DNA from: Cellvibrio polysaccharolyticus
Lineage (GTDB): Bacteria; Pseudomonadota; Gammaproteobacteria; Pseudomonadales; Cellvibrionaceae
NCBI RefSeq assembly: GCF_015182315.1
Contig: NZ_PRDL01000001.1
Span: 3,866,501 to 3,930,500 of the forward strand
Direction of reading: 5' to 3'
DNA: 64,000 nt
Shown here in pieces: positions 57,854-64,000 of the stretch. A program made the translations under genes and the position numbers. The notes under the pieces are model-generated. The model made no database searches. It was not told where the DNA came from and saw only the letters and a program-made list of their open reading frames with translations. Positions within the stretch are counted from its first letter, which is position 1, and the number at the start of each line of letters is the position of its first letter.

Positions 57854-60107
57854 TATCGAGTGGTCGGATGAGACGGGTTACGCCGGCTTCGCGCAATGCA
57901 CGTTCTACGCGCTCACGAATCTGGTCGGCATCGGAAAGCGCCATGACTTCTGCCAACAACGCGCGCGACTGCAGCAAGGTGATGCCACGAATCACCGACT
58001 TCACCTTGGGCAGGTTGGTGGCGTTCATTGACAGCACATCAAAACCCATCGCCATCAACAAAATGGCCGCGCCAGGATCACCGGCCAACTCACCGCAAAT
58101 ACCGACGCTGACATTTTCTTTATGCCCCTCATCGACAATGGTTTGCAAGGCACGGAACACCGCCGGATGAAACGCCTGATACACATCGGCCACGCGGGCA
58201 TTGTTGCGATCTACCGCCAGCAAATACTGGGTAAGGTCGTTACTGCCCACCGATAAAAATTGTACGCGCGATGACAGTTCGCGCACCTGATAAACCGCTG
58301 CCGGCACTTCGATCATCACACCGATGGGCGGCAGATGAATGTCATAACCTTCTTCACGCAGCTCATTAAAAACCCGGTGAATCAGCACCAGCGAGGCATC
58401 CAGTTCGGGCACGCTGGTAATCATTGGCAACAAAATACGCAAATTATCCAGCCCTTCACTCGCCTTCATCATGGCGCGGATCTGGGTGAGGAAAATTTCC
58501 GGGTGGTCGAGCGTGACGCGAATACCGCGCCAGCCAAGAAAAGGATTGTCTTCTTCAATCGGGAAATAGGGAAGCGCCTTGTCACCACCGATATCCAGCG
58601 TACGCATGGTCACCGGATGCGGTGAAAAAGCTTCCAGCTGTTCGCGGTAAATTTGCCGCTGCTCTTCTTCACCAGGGAAGCGATCACGCAACAAAAAGGG
58701 CACCTCGGTACGGTAAAGACCCACACCTTCTGCGCCCCGCTCCAGCGAGCGCACTACATCGGTCATCAAACCGGTGTTAACCCACAAGGGCACGCGGTAA
58801 CCGTCCAGCGTTTCGCAGGGCAAATCGCGCAGCGCTTCGAGGCCTTTGACCAGCTGCTGCTCTTCGATATAAATGGCTTTGTAGTGTTTGCGCAGTTGCG
58901 AGCCGGGGTCGGTGTGCACCACACCTTTATAGCCGTCAACAATTACCGGGCGCTGATCCATCTGGGTATACGGCAGATCAACCGCGCCCATAACGGTGGG
59001 AATATCCATGGCGCGCGCCAGAATAGCGACGTGCGAGTTACTGGAGCCCTCAACCGATACCAGACCGGCAAGTTTTTCTCTGGGCACTTCTCCCAACATC
59101 GACGCGGTGAGTTCTTCACCGATCAAAATAGTTCTATCGGGATAGATGCGGCACTTTTGTGTGGACTCCTGCAAATAGGCCAGCACCCGACGCCCCAGGT
59201 CGCGCAAGTCAGTAGCGCGCTCCCGCAAATAAGGATCATTCATGCTGGTGAAGGTGCGCTCGTGTTCGAGAATCACCTCCGCCCAGGCATAAGGCGCGGT
59301 AACGCCCTTGCGGATGCGCTCGGACACTTCGCGCGCCAGCGAGGCATCGTCGAGCATCGCCAGATAGGCATCAAAAAGCGCCTGTTCCTCGCGGTTCAGG
59401 CGCTCTTTTAACTGTGAGCCAAGGCCTTTGATGTCTTCCCGCACCGCCATCAGGCTGCGCTGGAAAAAAGCCAATTCAGCGTCAACATCGTCGCAGGCTT
59501 TAAAAGGCACTGACTGTAAATCGGCCACCGGCGAGATAACCACCGCCTCACCGATCGCAATACCCGGCGCACCGGACACACCCACAAACTTTGCCTGGCG
59601 CGGCTTTTCGCCCAGCGTCAACAGATCACCGGTGGCTTCGGCATGGGCAATAACGGCTGCCAGCTGGGCAGACATGGTGACCAGAAAAGCTTCGTCGCCT
59701 TCATCAAAACGGCGCTGTTCAACCTGCTGAACAACCAGCACACCCAGTACCTGACGATGGTGAATGATCGGCACGCCCAGAAAAGAGCTGTAGCGCTCTT
59801 CACCGGTTTCCGGAAAATATTGATAACTCGGGTGCGCTTCGGCGTGTTCGAGGTTAATGGGTTCTTCCCGGACCACGACCCGGCCAACCAGACCTTCGCC
59901 CCGGCGCAAACGCACCTGACCAACCGCTTTGGGGTTTAACCCTTCGGTCGCCATGAGCAGGTATTCGCCTTTGTCATCGCGCAGGTACACCGAGCAAACC
60001 TGGGTTTGCATGGCATGTTTCACGCGCATAACAATAATCGCCAGCGCGGTTTTCATATCCCGGGCGGCGTTAACTTCCTGAACGATACTGCGCAGCGAAT
60101 GTAGCAT
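57843..60107 (-). CDS. ptsP: Phosphoenolpyruvate-protein phosphotransferase PtsP (EI-Ntr)
   Basis: First enzyme of the nitrogen phosphotransferase cascade, passing phosphate from PEP to NPr. The 754-residue protein starts with a GAF sensor domain (about 1-165), followed by an EI domain with the phospho-His site GSSNSHVAILARAMDIPTV. The PEP-binding barrel has DIGGDKALPYFP, MIEVPAAVYQ and SVGSNDLTQYLLAVDRNN. It lies 11 bp after rppH in the same orientation, the same pair as in E. coli. Confidence 0.96.
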   Translation of the reverse strand: MLHSLRSIVQEVNAARDMKTALAIIVMRVKHAMQTQVCSVYLRDDKGEYLLMATEGLNPKAVGQVRLRRGEGLVGRVVVREEPINLEHAEAHPSYQYFPETGEERYSSFLGVPIIHHRQVLGVLVVQQVEQRRFDEGDEAFLVTMSAQLAAVIAHAEATGDLLTLGEKPRQAKFVGVSGAPGIAIGEAVVISPVADLQSVPFKACDDVDAELAFFQRSLMAVREDIKGLGSQLKERLNREEQALFDAYLAMLDDASLAREVSERIRKGVTAPYAWAEVILEHERTFTSMNDPYLRERATDLRDLGRRVLAYLQESTQKCRIYPDRTILIGEELTASMLGEVPREKLAGLVSVEGSSNSHVAILARAMDIPTVMGAVDLPYTQMDQRPVIVDGYKGVVHTDPGSQLRKHYKAIYIEEQQLVKGLEALRDLPCETLDGYRVPLWVNTGLMTDVVRSLERGAEGVGLYRTEVPFLLRDRFPGEEEQRQIYREQLEAFSPHPVTMRTLDIGGDKALPYFPIEEDNPFLGWRGIRVTLDHPEIFLTQIRAMMKASEGLDNLRILLPMITSVPELDASLVLIHRVFNELREEGYDIHLPPIGVMIEVPAAVYQVRELSSRVQFLSVGSNDLTQYLLAVDRNNARVADVYQAFHPAVFRALQTIVDEGHKENVSVGICGELAGDPGAAILLMAMGFDVLSMNATNLPKVKSVIRGITLLQSRALLAEVMALSDADQIRERVERALREAGVTRLIRPLDNAG

Positions 60108-60118
60108 AGGATTCCGGA

Positions 60119-60640
60119 TCAGGAGCGGCTGTCGGAGGACAGCAGGCGGAGGTGAGCTTCTTCCAGCTCACTGTGAGATAAAGACAGTTCTTTCAATGCA
60201 CGGCGATACACATCGCGCTTGAAAGCGACCACTTTACCCAATGGATACCAGTAACTGACCCAGCGCCAGGCATCGAATTCGGCACGCCCGCCATTACTCA
60301 GGCAAATGCGGCCTTCATCGGTTTTCAGGCGCAATAAAAACCATTTTTGTTTTTGCCCCACGCACAAAGGCTGGGAATTGTGCCTTACCAGGCGGTTGGG
60401 CAAACGGTAGCGCAGCCAGCCGCGGGTACAGGCGAGAATGTCGACATCATCGGGATGCAAACCAATCTCTTCATACAATTCACGGTAAAGCGCTTGTTCG
60501 GGGGTTTCATGGGAGTTGATGCCGCCCTGGGGAAATTGCCAGGCATCCTGCCCGCCCACACGACGGGCCCAGAGCAACTCTCCGCGCTCGTTAGTAAGAA
60601 TGATGCCCACATTCGGGCGAAAGCCATCAGTATCTATCAC
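60119..60640 (-). CDS. rppH: RNA pyrophosphohydrolase
   Basis: Removes pyrophosphate from 5' ends of mRNA to start decay. The 173-residue Nudix protein has a complete Nudix box, GGINSHETPEQALYRELYEE followed by IGL, so unlike the regulator at 4.4 kb it should be active. It starts MIDTDGFRPNVGIIL, typical of RppH. Co-oriented with ptsP. The 273-bp gap to the divergent HAD gene shows no gene. Confidence 0.96.
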   Translation of the reverse strand: MIDTDGFRPNVGIILTNERGELLWARRVGGQDAWQFPQGGINSHETPEQALYRELYEEIGLHPDDVDILACTRGWLRYRLPNRLVRHNSQPLCVGQKQKWFLLRLKTDEGRICLSNGGRAEFDAWRWVSYWYPLGKVVAFKRDVYRRALKELSLSHSELEEAHLRLLSSDSRS

Positions 60641-60913
60641 GGGGCTTGTGGTCCTTGGGAGCAGTTGCCAATGGTGTCAAAAAGACGGAAGGCAGGCGCT
60701 CTGATGAATAGGAAATTGAGGGGTATTGTTCCACAAACATACCGTCCACAGCAATTCGCCAGGGCGCCTTTCTGTGACGAATTTATTGAAGCATTTTTCA
60801 GACAAAATAATCGCTTTTCCCGCAGACTTATGGGTTTTTCAGCCGGTTGAGTAACATCCTGCCAGCCAGTATGCTGTGGCACCCATTTTATGAGTGCATA
60901 TAAAGGTGACTGC

Positions 60914-61603
60914 GTGAAACTTGCCATTTTTGATCTGGACAATACGCTTATTGCGGGCGACAGCGACCACAGCTGGGGCGAATTTTTAACCGGCAAGGCG
61001 CTGGTAGATGCCGAGGAATATCGCCGGCAGAACGATCGGTTTTACCAGGATTATAAAAATGGCACGCTGAATATGAATGCCTACCTGGAGTTTTCCCTCG
61101 CCCCGCTTGCGCGGCATACGCTGGATGAGCTGCAAGTGTTTCACGATGAATTCATGCGCCTGCACATAGAACCGATCATGTTGCCCAAGGCGCAAGCTCT
61201 GCTGGCATTACACCGTCAGCGTGGCGATTACCTGCTGATTATTACCGCCACCAACAGCTTTATTACCCATCCGATCGGCGCACGCCTCGGTGTTGACCAC
61301 ATTATGGCAACAGACGCGGAGATGCTGGATGATCGCTACACCGGGCGCCCACTCGGCACACCCTGCTTTCGCGAAGGCAAAGTAACCCGCTTGCAGGCGT
61401 GGATGGCGCAACAAGGATTTTCACTGGAGGGCAGCTATTTTTACAGTGATTCGATCAACGACTTGCCACTGCTAAAAGAAGTAACCAGTCCGGTCGCGGT
61501 AGATCCGGATGATTTGTTGCGGGAAGAGGCCAACCGGCGCGGCTGGCCGGTGATCAGCCTGAGGGATGAACGGCCACTGACCCACCTGCCGTCAATCGCA
61601 TAA
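60914..61603 (+). CDS. HAD family IB phosphatase (SerB-like)
   Basis: A 229-residue phosphohydrolase of the HAD-IB group. Motif I is FDLDNTLIAGDSD, motif II is in IITATNSF, and motif III/IV is SYFYSDSINDLPLL. Substrate unknown; these proteins are often annotated phosphoserine-phosphatase-like. I place the start at GTG 60914 (VKLAIFDLDN), with AAAGGTG upstream, and not at the in-frame ATG at 60890, which has no ribosome site. Confidence 0.9.
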   Translation: MKLAIFDLDNTLIAGDSDHSWGEFLTGKALVDAEEYRRQNDRFYQDYKNGTLNMNAYLEFSLAPLARHTLDELQVFHDEFMRLHIEPIMLPKAQALLALHRQRGDYLLIITATNSFITHPIGARLGVDHIMATDAEMLDDRYTGRPLGTPCFREGKVTRLQAWMAQQGFSLEGSYFYSDSINDLPLLKEVTSPVAVDPDDLLREEANRRGWPVISLRDERPLTHLPSIA

Positions 61604-61656
61604 CCCCGCCGGAAACATACCGACGGGCCCATAGGCAAACAGATCAGTGAAGAACA

Positions 61657-62850
61657 TCAGGGAATGTAAACCCGGGCGAATACCGCTTTCAGATAATCGG
61701 TTTCCGGAATAGCCGGGTGCACAGGGTGGTCAGCGCCCTGCCCGCCCTGGCCGATAATTTGCACATGACGGTCCAGATGGCGACCGGCAGCGCGCACAAT
61801 ATCCACCAGGGTATCTTTACCCAGATGCATGGAACAGGAACCGGCCACCAGCAAACCATCACGCCCCAGCAAGCGAATACCCAACTCATTGATATGACGG
61901 TAAGCCGCCTCGCCGGCCTTTTGATCCTTACGGCGCTTGATAAATGCTGGCGGGTCGAGCACCACCACATCGAAACGCTCGCCTTCGGCAATCAGGTGCT
62001 TTAACACGTCGATGGCTTTGCCATGAATGGCCGAGACACGATCTATCACGCCGTTCAATTCGGCATTGCGCTCAACACCTTCCAGCGCACTGGCGGAGGC
62101 ATCCACACAAACCACTTCCGCAGCGCCGGCGACAGCGGCCTGCACGCCCCAGCCACCGATGTAGGAAAACACATCCAGCACGCGCTTGCCTTTAACATAC
62201 TGCTGCAACTGCGCACGGTTGACGCGATGATCGTAAAACCAGCCGGTTTTCTGCCCGCCCGCTACCGGCGCCAGGAACCGCGTACCGTTTTCAACCAGCT
62301 CAACCTGGTCGGGAATGCTGCCGTAAGCCACTTCTACATATTCCGGCAACTGCTCCAGCGCACGGGCGCTGTGGTCATTGCTGAGTAAAATGCCTTCCGG
62401 CTTGAGCACTTGCACCAGCGCCTCAACCACCTGCTCTTTTACCCGCTCCATACCGGCACTGGCGATTTGCACCACCAGATAATCACCAAAACGATCTACC
62501 ACCAAACCGGGCAACAGGTCGGAATCGCCGTACACCAGACGGTAATACGGCTGATCAAACGCCAGCGTACGCAAACCCAGCGCCTGCTTGATACGGTGCA
62601 CCAGCAAGGATTTATCCAGCGGATATTGCTCATCACGACTGATAACCCGGGCGCAGATCAAACCGGCCGGGTTCATCAGGGCGATGCCAAGACATTTACC
62701 ACTGGATGCTTCAATCCGCACCTGCTGACCGGCTTCAAAGTTGCGCAACGGTGACCGCTCCACATCCACTTCATTGCTATAAATCCAGAGATGCCCCAAC
62801 TTGAGTCGGCGGTCACACTGGGGTTTGAGAATCAGGGAAGAGAGGGTCAT
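61657..62850 (-). CDS. rlmI: 23S rRNA (cytosine-5) methyltransferase, RlmI-like
   Basis: SAM-dependent methyltransferase related to RlmI (m5C1962). The 397-residue protein has an N-terminal PUA domain (about 1-80, with GHLWIYSNEVD), a linker domain, and a Rossmann-like fold with VLDVFSYIGGWGVQA, the catalytic region VVLDPPAFIKRRKD and SCSMHLGKD. The last motif carries the Cys used by m5C enzymes. It is convergent with the HAD gene. Confidence 0.92.
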   Translation of the reverse strand: MTLSSLILKPQCDRRLKLGHLWIYSNEVDVERSPLRNFEAGQQVRIEASSGKCLGIALMNPAGLICARVISRDEQYPLDKSLLVHRIKQALGLRTLAFDQPYYRLVYGDSDLLPGLVVDRFGDYLVVQIASAGMERVKEQVVEALVQVLKPEGILLSNDHSARALEQLPEYVEVAYGSIPDQVELVENGTRFLAPVAGGQKTGWFYDHRVNRAQLQQYVKGKRVLDVFSYIGGWGVQAAVAGAAEVVCVDASASALEGVERNAELNGVIDRVSAIHGKAIDVLKHLIAEGERFDVVVLDPPAFIKRRKDQKAGEAAYRHINELGIRLLGRDGLLVAGSCSMHLGKDTLVDIVRAAGRHLDRHVQIIGQGGQGADHPVHPAIPETDYLKAVFARVYIP

Positions 62851-62933
62851 AGAGAATCCGGTTGGCGGTCAGCTAAAACCGTCATTATAACGGCAAAACA
62901 CCGGCGCACCGAGACAACTGCCAGGGCAGGGGC

Positions 62934-63020
62934 GAAAAAGAAAGAGGAGGAGAGAAAAGAGGGGAAACCGGGCAGCTACCTCGCCCTGGGCACGAGGCCC
63001 CGGGCGGAGTAACTTGCACC
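62934..63020 (-). other. Hairpin and polypyrimidine tract downstream of gdhA
   Basis: On the minus strand just past gdhA is a GC-rich region that can fold (CCTCG/CGAGG around CCCTGGGCA, with CCGGG/CCCGG outside). It is followed by a 34-nt tract of only C and T (plus strand purines, 62934-62967). This looks like an unusual terminator of gdhA, though the tract is not pure T. Confidence 0.5.
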
Positions 63021-63027
63021 GATGTAG

Positions 63028-64000
63028 TTAAACTACACCAAATGCCAGCATCGCTTCAGCAACACGACGGAAGCCAACAATGTTTGCACCCAACACATAA
63101 TTGCCTTTGCTACCGTATTCTTCGGCAGTGTCATAACAATTCTGGTGAATGTTCTGCATGATGACTTTCAGACGCTCTTCGCTGTATTCGAACGACCAGG
63201 AATCACGGCTGGCGTTTTGTTGCATTTCCAGCGCGGAAGTGGCTACACCACCGGCGTTGGCTGCTTTGCCCAGACCGTAAGCAATACCAGCATCCTGGAA
63301 GACTTTGATGGCTTCCGGTGTAGATGGCATGTTCGCCCCTTCACTGACTGCCAACAGGCCATTTTTAACCAGCGTTTGGGCATCGCCGCCATCCAGCTCA
63401 TTCTGCGTTGCGCACGGCAGAGCCAATTCGCAAGGAATGTCCCAAATGTTGCCATTTTCGATGAAAGTAGCACCACCACGCAGTTTGACGTAGTCGCTGA
63501 TGCGCTTGCGCTCAACTTCTTTCAGCTGCTTGACGATCTCCAGATCAATACCGGCAGGATCATAAATCACGCCGTTGGAGTCAGAACAGGCCACAACTTT
63601 GGCACCGTACTGTTGCAGCTTCTCAATAGCGTAAATCGCTACGTTACCGGAACCTGAAACCACGCAGGTTTTGCCTTCCAGGCCAATACCACGGGTTTTC
63701 AGCATTTCTTCCAGGAAGAATACTGCACCGTAACCGGTCGCTTCCTTACGCACCAGTGCGCCACCCCAGGCAGGGCTTTTACCGGTCAAAACACCGGATT
63801 CGTAACGGTTGGTAATACGCTTGTACTGACCGAACATATAACCGATTTCACGAGCGCCTACACCAATGTCACCGGCAGGGACGTCAGTGTGTTCGCCAAT
63901 GTGGCGGTAAAGTTCGAGGATAAAGCTTTGTACGAAACGCATAACTTCAGCGTCTGACTTGCCTTTCGGATCAAAGTCGGAGCCACCTTTACCGCCACCA
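63028..64000 (-). CDS. gdhA: NADP-type glutamate dehydrogenase, C-terminal part (5' truncated by window)
   Basis: Aminates 2-oxoglutarate to glutamate with NADPH. The frame continues to the window edge: bases 63943-64000 encode GGGKGGSDFDPKGKSDAEV, the conserved stretch after the catalytic lysine region, so the first internal Met at 63942 is not the start. Downstream come DVPAGDIGVGAREIGYMFGQ, the dinucleotide fold VSGSGNVAIYAIEKL and PCATQNELDGGDAQ. The C-terminus GANIVGFRRVAEAMLAFGV is typical of the hexameric GdhA enzymes. Confidence 0.95.
   Translation of the reverse strand, partial: GGGKGGSDFDPKGKSDAEVMRFVQSFILELYRHIGEHTDVPAGDIGVGAREIGYMFGQYKRITNRYESGVLTGKSPAWGGALVRKEATGYGAVFFLEEMLKTRGIGLEGKTCVVSGSGNVAIYAIEKLQQYGAKVVACSDSNGVIYDPAGIDLEIVKQLKEVERKRISDYVKLRGGATFIENGNIWDIPCELALPCATQNELDGGDAQTLVKNGLLAVSEGANMPSTPEAIKVFQDAGIAYGLGKAANAGGVATSALEMQQNASRDSWSFEYSEERLKVIMQNIHQNCYDTAEEYGSKGNYVLGANIVGFRRVAEAMLAFGVV

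Noticed and set aside
60645..60653. CTTGTGGTC, a complement of the xylB-region decamer, upstream of rppH
   Set aside because: A single 9-bp match with no pentose gene nearby is likely by chance.

Overview
The window looks like a chromosomal segment of a plant-polysaccharide-degrading gammaproteobacterium, most like Cellvibrio and its relatives (Saccharophagus, Teredinibacter). The evidence is the xylan and glucuronoxylan enzyme set, lipoproteins with long serine-rich linkers, a fused BioH-BioC protein, and the standard gammaproteobacterial order tRNA-fMet, rimP, nusA, infB, rbfA, truB, rpsO, pnp. This assignment is inferred from gene content, not from a marker-gene comparison.

Region 1 (1-16200) is a pentose and glucuronoxylan locus. 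After the 3' end of acnA come xylBA, read leftward, and divergently a Nudix-type regulator and a sugar/H+ symporter. Then follow an FKBP isomerase, a GH43 lipoprotein, a GH115 alpha-glucuronidase, a mannonate dehydratase (manD), a second GH43 lipoprotein and a small secreted beta-sandwich protein. A GH2 beta-glucuronidase at 30.5-32.3 kb probably belongs to the same regulon, because a nearly identical 12-bp GTATAC palindrome precedes it and the first GH43 gene. Three copies of an unnamed inverted-repeat element (955-1060, 14909-15087, 15891-16138) punctuate this region. Their outer arms differ completely in sequence but still pair.

Region 2 (16.2-24.2 kb) holds a tripartite RND efflux operon facing soxR, with a clear SoxR box inside a 19-bp promoter spacer, followed by small secreted proteins.

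Region 3 (24.3-28.0 kb) is a 3.7-kb AT-rich island inserted at an elongator tRNA-Met (CAU) gene. It is bounded by 116/115-bp direct repeats and has the decayed tail of a tyrosine integrase at the tRNA end. Its only two intact genes form an operon: a one-motif phospholipase D-like protein with a winged-helix-like tail, and a 768-residue protein combining a restriction-endonuclease-like domain, a NACHT NTPase and an unclassified C-terminal helical domain. This is the best candidate for an undescribed, probably anti-phage, system.

Region 4 (28.8-36.7 kb) has a CAP-domain lipoprotein, the GH2 enzyme, and a leftward operon of a CPBP protease, a TAP-like peptidase lipoprotein and a NatAB-like ABC exporter.

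Region 5 (36.8-47.9 kb) is the translation and RNA-decay operon, preceded by a DUF3094 membrane protein of 59 codons, an SprA-like HExxH protein and a flagellar-rod-like small protein.

Region 6 (48-64 kb) contains a DUF2459 lipoprotein and biotin genes (bioB, bioF, fused bioH-bioC, bioD; no bioA here) with a BirA-type operator. It continues with comF, an orphan ParA, srkA, cysE, ptsP, rppH, a HAD phosphatase, an RlmI-type methyltransferase and the C-terminal part of gdhA, which runs off the right edge. I saw no rRNA, CRISPR array or intact insertion sequence.
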